A stretch of 64,000 bases of DNA from Steroidobacteraceae bacterium (GTDB lineage Bacteria > Pseudomonadota > Gammaproteobacteria > Steroidobacterales > Steroidobacteraceae). The notes below the pieces were generated by a model, which saw only the letters and a program-made list of their open reading frames with translations, did no database searches and was not told the origin of the DNA. The stretch is taken from assembly GCA_025451845.1 (NCBI GenBank), contig JANWJS010000053.1:89998-153997 (forward strand). Reading direction: 5' to 3'. Made by a program: the position numbers and the translations under genes. Of the stretch, positions 1-9,254 are shown in pieces; the stretch's first letter is position 1; each line of letters opens with the position of its first letter.

Positions 1-1
1 T

Positions 2-1384
2 TTGCGACCGGGCATCTCGCTGGGCGAGACCACCCGCGTCGGTGAGCAGATCACGAAGCGGTTAGGCGCAATTCCGGGGGTCGCGAGCGTCGCCGAACAG
101 ATCGGCCGCGCCGTGAACGGCCAGGATCCGGACGCACCGAACGAGGGCGAGTTCGATATCCACATCAACCCGGCGAAAGGCTATACACCGAACCAGATCG
201 CAGCGGCGATCCGGGAGGTGTTCGATGACTTCCCGAATCAGCTCACCGAGATTTATTCGGTGCTCGCCGAGCGCATCGGCGAGACACTGTCGGGCGAGAC
301 GTCGCCGTTTTTCGTCAGCGTCTTCGGCAACAACCTGGACACGGACGACGCGGTGGCCGCCCGGATCGCCGCGGTGCTGCAGAAGCTGCCGGACGCCGGC
401 GAGGTGCGCCTGCAGGTGCCGCCGCGCGAGCCGGAGTTGCAAGTACGACTGCGCCCTGACCGACTGGCCCTCTACGGACTGCAGGCGAGCGAGGTGCTGC
501 AGGCGGTCAACGCGGCTTATCAGGGCGCCGTCGTCGGCCAGCTCGCCCAGTCCGATCGCAGCATTCCCGTGGCGGTGCGCATCGCCGGCGTCGGGTCGTC
601 ACCCCGTGCAGTAGGGGCGTTGCTGCTGCGCAGCCCTGCCGGCGTGGTGGTGCCGCTGTCGGCCGTTGCGAGTCTCGAGGTGGAGTCCGGGCGGAGCCTC
701 ATCGACCATGAGGACGGGCTGCGCCGCCAGGTGGTGACCGCGAATCCGACTACGTCCGACCAGACCGGCTTCGCCGCGGCGGCGCGCGGGGCGCTCGCCG
801 CACGGGTCAAACTGCCGCCCGGCGTGTACCTTCGCTACGGCGGCGCGGCCGCGGAGCAGGTGGCCGCGGCGCATCAGCTCTACCTGCACGCCGCTGCGGC
901 GCTGGTGCTGATCGTGCTGCTGATGGCCCTGGCCTTCGGCCACGCGCGCCAGGTCGTGTTGGTGCTGTTGGTGCTGCCGAGCACTCTCATTGGCGGCGTC
1001 GCCGCCGCGGCGATGACCGGCGCGACGTTGACACTGGGCGCGATGGTGGGCTTCGTCGCGCTATTCGGCATGGCGGCACGCAACACCATCCTGCTGGTGT
1101 CGCACTACGACCACCTGGTGCGCGCCGAAGGCTGTGCCTGGGGGCTGGAAACCGCACTGCGCGGCTCCGAGGAACGGCTGACTCCGGTGCTGTTGACCGC
1201 GCTGATGACCGCGCTCGCACTGCTGCCGGTAGCGATCCAACTGCATCAGCCTGGCCACGAGATCGAAGGGCCCATGGCGGTGGTGATCCTGGGTGGGCTG
1301 GTGTCCTCGACGATCGTCAGCCTGTTATTGGTACCGCCACTGGCGGCGCGCTGGCTGTCGACTGCGCAATTCAGAGGTCCGTGA
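2..1384 (+). CDS. RND efflux permease, C-terminal part (CzcA/CusA type)
   Basis: This is the last 460 codons of a proton-driven inner-membrane RND pump subunit; the gene begins before the window. The visible part starts in the periplasmic porter domain and continues through the second half of the transporter. A TM segment near residues 295-313 is followed by a membrane block with the family-typical GMAARNTILLVSHYD stretch, and by the terminal helices with ILGGLVSSTIVSLLLVPPLAA. Sequence style fits the heavy-metal (HME) or related RND permeases more than AcrB, but substrate cannot be assigned without the N-terminal half. The membrane-fusion and outer-membrane partners are presumably upstream. 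The TTG at base 2 is not a real start. Confidence 0.9.
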   Translation: MRPGISLGETTRVGEQITKRLGAIPGVASVAEQIGRAVNGQDPDAPNEGEFDIHINPAKGYTPNQIAAAIREVFDDFPNQLTEIYSVLAERIGETLSGETSPFFVSVFGNNLDTDDAVAARIAAVLQKLPDAGEVRLQVPPREPELQVRLRPDRLALYGLQASEVLQAVNAAYQGAVVGQLAQSDRSIPVAVRIAGVGSSPRAVGALLLRSPAGVVVPLSAVASLEVESGRSLIDHEDGLRRQVVTANPTTSDQTGFAAAARGALAARVKLPPGVYLRYGGAAAEQVAAAHQLYLHAAAALVLIVLLMALAFGHARQVVLVLLVLPSTLIGGVAAAAMTGATLTLGAMVGFVALFGMAARNTILLVSHYDHLVRAEGCAWGLETALRGSEERLTPVLLTALMTALALLPVAIQLHQPGHEIEGPMAVVILGGLVSSTIVSLLLVPPLAARWLSTAQFRGP

Positions 1385-1605
1385 ATCCGGCGGACTTCGC
1401 CTTGGCCAGAGCCCATTCAAGGCGGAAATGCAATTCGACCGGACGCCTGCCGAGCTCGGTTGGTCGCTGTCCGGTACGAAAATCGCCATCGGCAGGGATT
1501 GGAATCGAGACTCCGGTCCTGTCCGATGCGTTGAGGCAGGATCGGTTAGGATGGCGATCGGGGTCCGCGGGTTCGCGGGGATTTGGAATGGGAGATGAGC
1601 TGAAC

Positions 1606-3516
1606 ATGCGATTGCCCAACTTGCGGGTGAGTGCCGTTGTTGCCGCTGCATGCGCTCTCACATCGCCTCTCATTGCCCAGGCCGCGCCCAAGCACGCTTT
1701 CGGAGTCGATGACATTGCCAGTCTGCGCACCGCGCACGGGATAGCCATAGATCCCGCCGGGAAGCATCTCCTCTATGTCGTGAACTATTTCGGGCCGACG
1801 GGTCCCGAGAAACACGAGGTGCACGAGATAGGAACCGCAGGCGACGGGGATCGCGTGCTGGCACTGCCGGAGCAGTTCACTCCCGCGGGCTTCATGGCGG
1901 ACGGAAACACCCTGTATGGAGGCTATGCGCTCGACGGCAACCAGCAGCTCGCGCTCGTGCCGCTGGATGACACGAAACCCACGCGCCTCCTCATCTTCCC
2001 GGCCGGCATGCACGATCCGGTGATTTCGCCTGATGGAAAGCACCTGGCGATGCTGCGCGATCCCAAACCCAAGGACTCGCTGCAGCAGGTGCGTGAGGTC
2101 GTCCAGAACGGCGAATCGCGCCTGTATGTATGGGATGCCGATGGCTCGCGCGGGAGCTGGTGGTGCCCAGATCTGAATTACGTCGGAGAGGTGGCGTGGT
2201 CGCCGGACGGCAGACATTTGGCGGCCGTGAGTGAGATGCCCAGGATCGGGCACCACGACGTCCACGATTCAATTGAAGTCTGTGACGCCTCGGGCACGAA
2301 GCACGTCGCGGATCTACCGGCTCCCATCAGCGGCATAGCATGGACGGATGGCGGCAAGACGCTTGCGTTTACCAGCACCCACACGCAGGTGCTCACGCCC
2401 GACCACGTTTGGACAGTGCCGGCCGACGGTGGCACCCCCCGGGATCGTACCCCGAAGCTGGAGGGCTCCGTGCTGGGCCTGGTGGGCGACCCGCACGGGA
2501 CAGTTTGGGTAGAGTTCCACAAGGGTGTTTCCGTCGAGGCCGATCGCTTCCGTGACGGAAAGCTCGCGACCGCCTACACGTGGCCTGGCGGGTTCGCGGT
2601 ACAACCCGTATTTCCCATGCTCGCTGGTGCGCCGCAAGCTATGGCGCTCAACGTTGGCGACCCGTCTCACGCGGGAAACGTTGCCGTTGCGCACGGCGGG
2701 CAGCTAAGGCGGATCACTCACGAGTCGGACGAGCTCATCTCGCGCCTGAGCCTGGGCGAGGTTCGCGTAGTCAATTGGACGTCCAAGGACGGCACACACC
2801 TCCAGGGAATCGTCACGTTTCCAGCCGACTACAAGTCAGGCACACCAGGGCCGTTCCTCGTACTGCCCCACGGCGGCCCGGAGGGGAACGACTTTCTGGC
2901 CTTCGATTGGCTCGCGCGATATGTCGCCGGTCTTGGTTATGTGGTCCTCCAGCCCGAGTATCGCGGCTCGACCGGCTACGGCTCGGCGTTCATGGACGCC
3001 ATATACCAGCACTTCGGCGACCGTGCATCCAGCGATGTCGACAGCGCGACCGATTATGCCATCTCACAAGGATGGGCCGATCCCAAACGACTCGCGATCT
3101 TCGGCTGGAGCGCAGGCGGTTTCATGACGGCGTGGACGGTGACACAGACGCATCGCTACCGCGTCGCGGTGGAGGGTGCAGGAATTACCGACTGGCTCAG
3201 CTTTCTCCCGGAGAGTGACATCGCGCAAGTCGACTACGATGCGCGCTCTGAGGAGCACGACCCGGAGGCCTTCCTCAAGTTCTCGCCTGTCATGTATGCC
3301 GACCGGGTGACGACTCCCTTACTGATCCTGGATGGGGAGGCCGACCGGCGCGTCCCGATGCTTCAGGGTCGCGAGCTGTTCGTGCTCATGGCCGAACGGC
3401 ATGAGACCGTCCGCATGGTGACGTATCCCGGCTCGCCGCACTTTCCCGCATTGATCGAGCAGCGCCGCAACGTCTTGCAGGAAGTCGCCCACTGGCTGGC
3501 CAAATTCAACCCTTGA
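1606..3516 (+). CDS. Exported S9 family prolyl oligopeptidase-like peptidase
   Basis: Serine peptidase or acylaminoacyl-peptidase of family S9, 636 aa, predicted to be exported. The ATG at 1606 is chosen because it opens a signal peptide (MRLPN, hydrophobic AVVAAACALTSPLIAQA) and has a GGAG about 11 nt upstream; the reading frame stays open back to 1381 but that part looks non-coding. Residues about 30-370 form a WD-like beta-propeller (repeated SPDGKHLA/SPDGRHLA). The C-terminal alpha/beta-hydrolase domain has the nucleophile motif GWSAGG (Ser502), an Asp in DGEADRRVP and a His in GSPHFP. An aminotransferase gene follows after 10 nt, suggesting one transcript; a link to peptide or amino-acid scavenging is inference. 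Confidence 0.9.
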   Translation: MRLPNLRVSAVVAAACALTSPLIAQAAPKHAFGVDDIASLRTAHGIAIDPAGKHLLYVVNYFGPTGPEKHEVHEIGTAGDGDRVLALPEQFTPAGFMADGNTLYGGYALDGNQQLALVPLDDTKPTRLLIFPAGMHDPVISPDGKHLAMLRDPKPKDSLQQVREVVQNGESRLYVWDADGSRGSWWCPDLNYVGEVAWSPDGRHLAAVSEMPRIGHHDVHDSIEVCDASGTKHVADLPAPISGIAWTDGGKTLAFTSTHTQVLTPDHVWTVPADGGTPRDRTPKLEGSVLGLVGDPHGTVWVEFHKGVSVEADRFRDGKLATAYTWPGGFAVQPVFPMLAGAPQAMALNVGDPSHAGNVAVAHGGQLRRITHESDELISRLSLGEVRVVNWTSKDGTHLQGIVTFPADYKSGTPGPFLVLPHGGPEGNDFLAFDWLARYVAGLGYVVLQPEYRGSTGYGSAFMDAIYQHFGDRASSDVDSATDYAISQGWADPKRLAIFGWSAGGFMTAWTVTQTHRYRVAVEGAGITDWLSFLPESDIAQVDYDARSEEHDPEAFLKFSPVMYADRVTTPLLILDGEADRRVPMLQGRELFVLMAERHETVRMVTYPGSPHFPALIEQRRNVLQEVAHWLAKFNP

Positions 3517-3526
3517 AGTCTGAGTC

Positions 3527-4690
3527 ATGCCGTACCTAGAGGGCCGTCCACAGATTCGTGCACTGCGGAACCAGCAGATTCGAGAAGTGGCCAACGCGGC
3601 CATGGGCTCCAAGGATCTCCTGGCATTTTGGTTCGGCGAAGCCCATCTTCCGACTCCGGAGGCCATTCGTGCGGCAGGCGCCGCCTCCCTCATGAGGGGC
3701 GACACGTTCTACACGCCCAATCTCGGCCTGCCGGAACTGCGGCAGGATCTCGCCTCCTATCTTTCACGCTGGCATCGGCCGGTCGCAGCCGACCGCATTG
3801 CGGTCACGAGCTCGGGGGTATCGGCGCTGATGATCTCGGTGCAAGCCGTGGTCGAGCCGGGAGCTTCGGTGGTGGCCGTTACTCCCGTATGGCCGAATCT
3901 CTGCGAAATGCCAAAGATACTGGGCGCCGAGGTGATTTCGGTGCCGTTGCAATTTGGTTCGAATGGATGGGCGCTCGACCTCGATCGCCTCGTCGCGGCC
4001 ATTCAGCCGGGCGTAGGCGCGGTGATCATCAATAGCCCGAACAATCCTACCGGGTGGACGTTGAGCCGGCCGGAACAGGAAGCCATCCTGGCTCGTTGCC
4101 GGGCACTGGGAACCTGGCTGATTGCGGATGAGGTGTACGAGCGTTTGTACTTTCGTGCGCCGTGCGCGCCGTCCTTCCTGGATATCGCCGATCCTTCCGA
4201 TCGCTTCATTTCCTGCAATTCGTTCTCGAAGGCCTGGCGCATGACGGGCTGGCGGATTGGATGGGCGGTCATTCCCCAAGCGTTGGCAGCCGATTGCAGC
4301 AAGCTGCTCGAGTACAACACCTCGTGCGTGCCTGGCTTCGTGCAGAACGCGGCACGCGTGGCGTTGACCGAGTGCGAAGCCGACGTCTCGCGCCTGGTTA
4401 CGGAGGTCAAGGCCAACCAGCAGCGGTTGTACGAGCGCCTGGCCACCCTGAGCCAACTGGAGCTGGGTGCACCCGCGCCCGGTGGGATGTATGCCTTCTT
4501 TCGGGTCAGAGGCCTGAGCGACAGCCTGTCATTCTGCAAGCGTCTCGTTGAGGAGGCGCGGCTGGGACTCGCACCTGGATCGGCATTTGGCGATGATTCG
4601 CGGGAGTTCGTGCGCTGGTGCATTGCCGCGGATCCGGCGAAGCTCGAGGCCGGACTGGATCGATTCGTGTCCGACCAGCGAGCGCGCTAG
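3527..4690 (+). CDS. PLP-dependent aminotransferase, class I/II
   Basis: Fold-type I aminotransferase of 387 aa, close to the usual length of the AspC-like family. Visible landmarks are NSPNNPTGW, the DEVYERLYF strand holding the PLP-contacting Asp and Tyr, the SFSKAWRMTGWRIGW block with the Schiff-base Lys and phosphate-binding Arg, and a C-terminal substrate-Arg region (REFVRWCIA). The ATG lies 10 nt after the S9 peptidase stop, so the two are probably cotranscribed. Its last 4 nt overlap the end of the convergent VOC gene. The substrate amino acid is not predictable from sequence alone; aspartate/aromatic-type or 2-aminobutyrate-type activities are possible. Confidence 0.9.
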   Translation: MPYLEGRPQIRALRNQQIREVANAAMGSKDLLAFWFGEAHLPTPEAIRAAGAASLMRGDTFYTPNLGLPELRQDLASYLSRWHRPVAADRIAVTSSGVSALMISVQAVVEPGASVVAVTPVWPNLCEMPKILGAEVISVPLQFGSNGWALDLDRLVAAIQPGVGAVIINSPNNPTGWTLSRPEQEAILARCRALGTWLIADEVYERLYFRAPCAPSFLDIADPSDRFISCNSFSKAWRMTGWRIGWAVIPQALAADCSKLLEYNTSCVPGFVQNAARVALTECEADVSRLVTEVKANQQRLYERLATLSQLELGAPAPGGMYAFFRVRGLSDSLSFCKRLVEEARLGLAPGSAFGDDSREFVRWCIAADPAKLEAGLDRFVSDQRAR

Positions 4691-5175
4691 CGCCCAGCCG
4701 CTCCGTGTCGCGCTGCTTCGATCGCCGCGATATCGATCTTTTTCATTTCCATCATCGCTTCGAACGCACGCTTGGCTGCCGCGCGGTCGGAGCCGGTGAT
4801 CGCATCCAGGAGTGCCTGCGGGGTGATCTGCCAGGACAAGCCCCATTTGTCCTTGCACCATCCGCATGCGCTCTCGGTGCCGCCATTGGCGAGGATGGCA
4901 TTCCAGTAGTGATCTGTCTCCGCCTGATCCTCGGTCAGGATCTGAAACGAAAATGCTTCACTGTGCTTGAAAGCCGGGCCGCCATTGAGGCCGAGGCAGG
5001 GCACGCCCACCACCGTGAACTCGACCGTGAGCACTTGTCCCTGCTTTCCATCCGGATAATCGCCGGGGGAGTGGTGCACCGCCGTGACGCTGCTGTTCGG
5101 AAAAGTCCGGGCATAGAACCTGGCAGCTTCTTCGGCAGCGCCGTTGTACCAGAGACAGATCACGTTCTTGGCCAT
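4687..5175 (-). CDS. VOC superfamily PhnB-like protein
   Basis: Glyoxalase-fold (vicinal oxygen chelate) protein of 162 aa, of the PhnB/3-demethylubiquinone-methyltransferase-like group. It has the typical opening YNGAAEEAARFYARTFPNS, the central VGVPCLGLNGGPAFKHSEAFSF strand pair, and the end segment CGWCKDKWGLSWQITP. The ATG at 5175 is preferred over an ATG 12 nt upstream because a GGAG sits 7 nt before it. Members of this family are mostly uncharacterised despite the methyltransferase-like name, so no reaction is assigned. It stands alone and converges on the aminotransferase gene. Confidence 0.85.
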   Translation of the reverse strand: MAKNVICLWYNGAAEEAARFYARTFPNSSVTAVHHSPGDYPDGKQGQVLTVEFTVVGVPCLGLNGGPAFKHSEAFSFQILTEDQAETDHYWNAILANGGTESACGWCKDKWGLSWQITPQALLDAITGSDRAAAKRAFEAMMEMKKIDIAAIEAARHGAAGR

Positions 5176-5187
5176 GGTCAACTCCAT

Positions 5188-5544
5188 TGAGTCAGCAGTC
5201 GGGCGAGCCTACCACGTGGTCTTCCGTCGAGAAATAATATAGGGAAGCCTCGCACTGATGCGGGTCGCGGCCGGACGGAAACGAGCATGAATACGGTATT
5301 ACAGCGGTCTCCGGAGGCGAGGTTGGCACGCCTGCCTGCGATGCCGTTGGGACTGGCGGCAAAGAGTCAGCTTAATCTTGCCGTGGCGTGCATGACAAGC
5401 GGGGGCGGCCGGCTTCAGGAGGCCTGGACGCGCTGGCGCAAATGACCGTATTGAAGGCGGGTATGCCACACCATTCGTAGAGACCGGCGGGCTAAGCTGC
5501 AATCATGAAGCGCTACCCGTTGGCACCATCGCAAGGAGTCAATC
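5188..5544. other. Intergenic stretch, no gene recognised
   Basis: About 360 bases between the VOC gene and the SnoaL-like gene. Short open frames here show no protein-like composition. The final part contains the AAGGAG ribosome binding site of the downstream gene at about 5534. Promoters for the two diverging genes are expected here but none is clear by eye. Confidence 0.5.
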
Positions 5545-6024
5545 ATGTCCAGTCCGCTAGTGCGCATTCAGGAGCCGATCACCGGTCGGGAGCAAATCGA
5601 TGACGTCGAGCAGCCCCTGTACGCGCTCGTGCAGTTCTACAGGGCGCTGCACTCGCGTGACCTCGTGCTGATCGAGCAAAACTGGGACGCCTCGCCCGAG
5701 GCGGCGATGGACAACCCGTTGGGTGGGATCAAACGCGGATGGTCCGAAATCCGTGCTACTTACGAGCGGTTGTTCGCCTCGCCGTGGGAATACTCGTTTC
5801 CCTTCTGGGACTACACGCTCCATGCTGCCGGCGCCGTGTTCTGGGTAGTAGGGCGCGAACGGGGCCGCCTGACGAGAGGCGAGCAGGTGATCGAAGTCCC
5901 CATACGGACGACACGCCTCTTTCGAAGAGCCGATGGGCGCTGGCGGCAGATCCATCACCACGGTTCGGTTGAGGAGCCATCTGTACTCGCCCGGTACCTG
6001 GAGGCCGTGAGCCAGGCCCGCTGA
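5545..6024 (+). CDS. SnoaL-like/NTF2-fold protein
   Basis: A 159-aa protein with an NTF2-like fold signature as in SnoaL-like or DUF4440-like proteins: an N-terminal helix (LYALVQFYRALHSRD), a central WSEIRATYERLFASP segment and a C-terminal beta-sheet ending in DGRWRQIHHHGSVEEP. Such proteins act as small ketosteroid-isomerase-like enzymes or ligand binders, and specific function is not predictable. AAGGAG lies 5-6 nt before the ATG, a strong start. It stands alone between gaps, and no neighbour suggests a pathway. Confidence 0.8.
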   Translation: MSSPLVRIQEPITGREQIDDVEQPLYALVQFYRALHSRDLVLIEQNWDASPEAAMDNPLGGIKRGWSEIRATYERLFASPWEYSFPFWDYTLHAAGAVFWVVGRERGRLTRGEQVIEVPIRTTRLFRRADGRWRQIHHHGSVEEPSVLARYLEAVSQAR

Positions 6025-6242
6025 CACCCCGCTGGCCGGCATATCGACCGCTGCGATCAACAGTGCGCTGCAGCGTCGCATGGGTGGCGCGATCCATCCA
6101 CGTGCTGACGCTCGAGCAGGGCGGTATTGCCACGATATGTTCGTTTGGACTGCCTTTGCAGCTGCCGCGTGAGGCCGCAGTGTCCGTTTGAACCGCGTGC
6201 TACAGTGCGACGACTCCCGCAGGATCTCGAATCGAACCACAC

Positions 6243-6830
6243 ATGGGTAAGTCGCCTTCGCGTGCCGCGCCGCAACCGCGGAGTTTCCGGTCAGCGGAAG
6301 AACTACGTGCATGGCTGGCGAAGGAACACACCCGAGCCGACGGACTGCTGCTGCGGATTTACAAGAAAGACTCCGGTGTCGCATCGGTTACACACGCCGA
6401 GGCGCTGCAGCAGGCGCTTTGTTTTGGCTGGATCGATGCGCAGAAGATGTCTTTCGACGCAAACTCCTGGGTCCAGAGATTCACGCGGCGCAAGGCCAAA
6501 AGCCGTTGGTCAAAGATAAATGTCGGGCACGTGGGTCGGCTCATCCAGGAGGGCCGGATGATGCCTGCTGGTCTACAGGAGGTGGACGCGGCCAAAGCGG
6601 ACGGACGCTGGGCCGCCGCGTACGATTCTCCGGCTAATGCAACCGTGCCTCGCGAGTTCGTCAGGCAGCTCGCACGTAACGCCAAGGCAAAGCAATTTTA
6701 CTCGACCCTTAACAGGGCCAATCTGTACGCGATTGCCTACCGGCTGCAAACAGCAAAGCGCCCGGAGACCCAGATCAGGCGCATGAAGCTGATCATCGAG
6801 ATGCTCGCGCGCGGCGAGAAATTTCACTGA
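6243..6830 (+). CDS. YdeI/OmpD-associated family protein
   Basis: A 195-aa protein matching the YdeI family seen by recognition of SFRSAEELRAWLAKEH at the start, the conserved ALCFGWIDAQ motif, FTRRKAKSRWSKIN, and a C-terminal helical region (FYSTLNRANLYAIAYRL, then PETQIRRMKLIIEML). Some family members have been linked to peptide or bacteriocin resistance, but the molecular role is unknown. The ATG at 6243 has no obvious Shine-Dalgarno sequence. The gene stops 12 nt before the end of the convergent zinc-ribbon gene. Confidence 0.85.
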   Translation: MGKSPSRAAPQPRSFRSAEELRAWLAKEHTRADGLLLRIYKKDSGVASVTHAEALQQALCFGWIDAQKMSFDANSWVQRFTRRKAKSRWSKINVGHVGRLIQEGRMMPAGLQEVDAAKADGRWAAAYDSPANATVPREFVRQLARNAKAKQFYSTLNRANLYAIAYRLQTAKRPETQIRRMKLIIEMLARGEKFH

Positions 6831-6842
6831 CCGTCGGGTAGG

Positions 6843-7154
6843 TCATCCCGCGCTCGTCAGGGTGTACTTGTGTTCACCGCGGGTGCTCCAGCGATACAGA
6901 TTCTCATCCCCGCAATGCGGGCACTTGATCACGATCTGGTCCTCGCCCCCGGGTGAGCCCGGCTTGCTTCCCGCCTGGGAGGGTGCAATGGCGATGACCA
7001 GCCCGCAGGGCTTGTTCTTACATAGCCAGCCGGAGTAGAGGTCCGCTGGAACCATTTGACGCGGCGCCACCACATCGACGTGGCGCACGCCGGATGCCGT
7101 CACTGGCTTGCGTGCGGCGGTTCCAATGCTCTTGGAAGTACGTTTGATCGACAT
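6843..7154 (-). CDS. Small zinc-ribbon-like hypothetical protein
   Basis: A 103-aa protein with two cysteine pairs: WLCKNKPCG near residue 45 and IKCPHCGDE near residue 77, which together could form a zinc ribbon. The N-terminus is basic (MSIKRTSKSIGTAARKP) and may be flexible. No family name is recognised. A role in nucleic-acid or protein binding is only inferred from the metal-ribbon pattern. It converges on the YdeI-like gene and is followed upstream by a long non-coding stretch. Confidence 0.6.
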   Translation of the reverse strand: MSIKRTSKSIGTAARKPVTASGVRHVDVVAPRQMVPADLYSGWLCKNKPCGLVIAIAPSQAGSKPGSPGGEDQIVIKCPHCGDENLYRWSTRGEHKYTLTSAG

Positions 7155-7586
7155 TGGCGCCTCTTTGGGATGAATGCCGATGAAAGCCTACCGCGGCGGC
7201 TCGAACACTGCCAGTGTATCAACCGCCTGCAGCCCAATTCGAGCCTGCCATGAGACAGCCGATTCGATTAGCTCACTGCGCCTGAGACAATCCGCCACCC
7301 GTCTCGGAAGGGCCCTTACCGGCGAACCTGGTTGGGACGTCTCACGTGACTCTCGCGCGGGCTTTCATGTGGCAATCCCGAACCAACCCGCGATAAGCCG
7401 CACGGATTCGTATGGCTTCTTAGGAATTCAAGGTGGGGATTTCGCGGGGCACCGACCCGGACGCTGGCAACCGAGGAGAAACGGGGTGGATGAGTCTCCA
7501 CCGCATAATCTCAGTGGAAATCCGAGTGGCTCGGGAGCAAACTGCCGCCACGCTGTCGACTTCGCTCGGTTTCAGGGGATCGCGTC
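7155..7586. other. Intergenic stretch upstream of aqpZ
   Basis: About 430 bases between two divergent genes. Codon usage of the open frames here is not gene-like and no hairpin or repeat stands out. It presumably carries the promoters of the zinc-ribbon gene and of aqpZ. Confidence 0.5.
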
Positions 7587-8324
7587 ATGTACTCGAAGAT
7601 TGCCGCTGAGTGCCTTGGCACATTCTGGCTCGTCCTCGGAGGCTGCGGGAGCGCAGTGCTGGCCGCGGCCTTCCCCCAGCTCGGCATCGGCTTTGTCGGC
7701 GTGGCGCTCGCATTCGGGCTCACCGTGCTCACCGGCGTGTACGCGCTCGGGCCCATCTCCGGCGGACACTTCAATCCCGCCGTCTCGGTCGGGCTATGGG
7801 CCGGCGGGCGCTTTCCCGGCTCCCACATCGTTCCTTACGTGGTGGCTCAGGTGATCGGCGGGATCGTCGGTGCCGCAGTGCTCTATGTCATCGCGAGCGG
7901 CAAAGCCGGTTTCAGCCTTGCCGCTGGTTTTGCCTCGAACGGTTACGGCGCGCACTCGCCGGGCGCGTATTCGATACTGTCCTGCGCGGTCTGCGAGCTG
8001 GTCATGACATTCCTATTCGTGATCGTCATTCTCGGCGCCACGCACAAGCGCGCTCCCGTTGGCTTTGCCGGCATCGCGATCGGGCTCGCCCTCACGCTGA
8101 TTCACCTCATCAGCATTCCCGTGACCAACACGTCGGTCAATCCGGCGCGCAGTACCGGACCTGCCGTGTTCGCGGGCGGCTGGGCGATCGCGCAACTCTG
8201 GTTTTTCTGGGTTTTCCCGCTCCTCGGGGGAGCCCTCGCGGGCCTTTTTTACCGCACGTTCTTCGAGGCGGCTCTTCTCGAGCCGCCGATCAGTGGGCGC
8301 CCGACCGAGACCGCGCTGGGCTGA
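7587..8324 (+). CDS. aqpZ: Aquaporin Z
   Basis: Water channel of the inner membrane, 245 aa, with the duplicated six-helix MIP fold. The two pore motifs are NPA at residues 63-65 and 185-187 (in [12 protein letters not shown]). The selectivity-filter residues of water-specific aquaporins are present: Phe43, His173, Thr182 and Arg188. This pattern fits AqpZ rather than a glycerol facilitator. It is a single gene; its 3' end is followed almost at once by the debris of an alpha/beta-hydrolase gene on the opposite strand. Confidence 0.95.
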   Translation: MYSKIAAECLGTFWLVLGGCGSAVLAAAFPQLGIGFVGVALAFGLTVLTGVYALGPISGGHFNPAVSVGLWAGGRFPGSHIVPYVVAQVIGGIVGAAVLYVIASGKAGFSLAAGFASNGYGAHSPGAYSILSCAVCELVMTFLFVIVILGATHKRAPVGFAGIAIGLALTLIHLISIPVTNTSVNPARSTGPAVFAGGWAIAQLWFFWVFPLLGGALAGLFYRTFFEAALLEPPISGRPTETALG

Positions 8325-8363
8325 TCCCGCCGCAGTGGCCGGCGCGCCGCCCCAGCGGCGGCG

Positions 8364-8826
8364 GATGGGCGGCAAACCGACAAGGCTACCGTACAGCGGA
8401 GAGGCCAGAGGATCCGTCGGGTCGTGCCCGTTGAGATCATCCGGCACCAAGCCCTCGGCCTGCTCCTTGACAAAATAGGGATCAGCCTCTGCACGGTTCT
8501 CCCAACTCGATCCGGTGAGTGTGAGATCGGTAACCGGTGAAAACACGGCGGCGCCCGCGGGCCGTACGAGGCGCTCGGGCTCGGCGGTTGCAAGCGACAA
8601 GACGACCAGCGCCAGATTGGCGCCTGCCGAGTCTCCCGTCACCGCGATCCTGCGGATGCCTCGCTCAGTGAGCCCGCGGAGAGCGACCCGGGCATCCTCT
8701 ATTGCTGCCGGGAACGGATGCTCCGGCGCAAGACGATAGTCCGGGACAAAGGCCGCCGCTCCGGCGCTGCGCGCAATGTGTCCGACCACATGGCGGAACG
8801 CCGCGGCCGAGCCCCAGTAGGTCGTC
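8364..8826 (-). pseudogene. Alpha/beta-hydrolase remnant (HSL-type), both ends lost
   Basis: Central piece of a hormone-sensitive-lipase-type carboxylesterase, read on the minus strand. It keeps AFRHVVGHIARSAG, VPDYRLAPEHPFPAA and the nucleophile motif TGDSAGANLA, but the HGGG oxyanion motif before it and the catalytic Asp and His after it are missing. The homologous part stops near 8364; beyond that the open frame runs antisense into aqpZ and has no meaning. Upstream it is fused in frame to an unrelated reductase fragment. It cannot be a working esterase. Confidence 0.75.
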
Positions 8827-8846
8827 TTACAGCAGAATCGGATGGA

Positions 8847-9062
8847 TCGGTCGAACTTGGCTAAGTCTTGGAAAATCAGCTGGCCCCAGGTCCGGCCCCG
8901 TGCCTGGATGAGCAGGCCGCCCTCGTTGATTGTCCCCAGCTCGATCGGGGCGAAGCCGAGCCGGTCGACGAGGCCCGCTACCGAGGCGCTCGCCGGGGCG
9001 TCGTCGCTGGAGATGAACACGACCCGCCGGCCTCCCTGGGGCGTCCTCGGCCCTTGGGCCAA
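8847..9062 (-). pseudogene. NADP/F420-type oxidoreductase remnant, C-terminus
   Basis: About 65 residues resembling the C-terminal part of NADPH-dependent F420 reductase-like Rossmann proteins: RRVVFISSDDAPASASVAG, LVDRLGFAPIELG, GGLLIQARG and the terminal GQLIFQDLAKFD. Everything N-terminal to this, including the nucleotide-binding GxGxxG, is absent. The frame continues without a stop into the hydrolase fragment, giving a 349-codon chimeric ORF starting at 9062. Rearrangement debris is much more likely than a designed fusion because neither half is complete. Confidence 0.65.
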
Positions 9063-9254
9063 GGTCGCCGATCGCGATTACGCCGGACCCGGTGCGCTGC
9101 GTCTGGCGGACATCATCCGCGAGCATGTTCGGAGTGGGTGCGACGCAGCCCGTGCCGGCGCGGGCACTGAGGCCACCAACCGGAAGCCGTCTGCTACTCA
9201 AACATAGCAGGAACTCGACCTGTTGCTCGGCGACCGCCGACATCCCTCTTACTG

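Noticed and set aside
1381..1605. Possible 75-residue N-terminal extension of the S9 peptidase
   Set aside because: The signal peptide begins at 1606 and the upstream residues look non-coding.
8013..8363. Continuation of the hydrolase frame antisense to aqpZ
   Set aside because: No hydrolase similarity after about 8364; highly charged low-complexity shadow of aqpZ.
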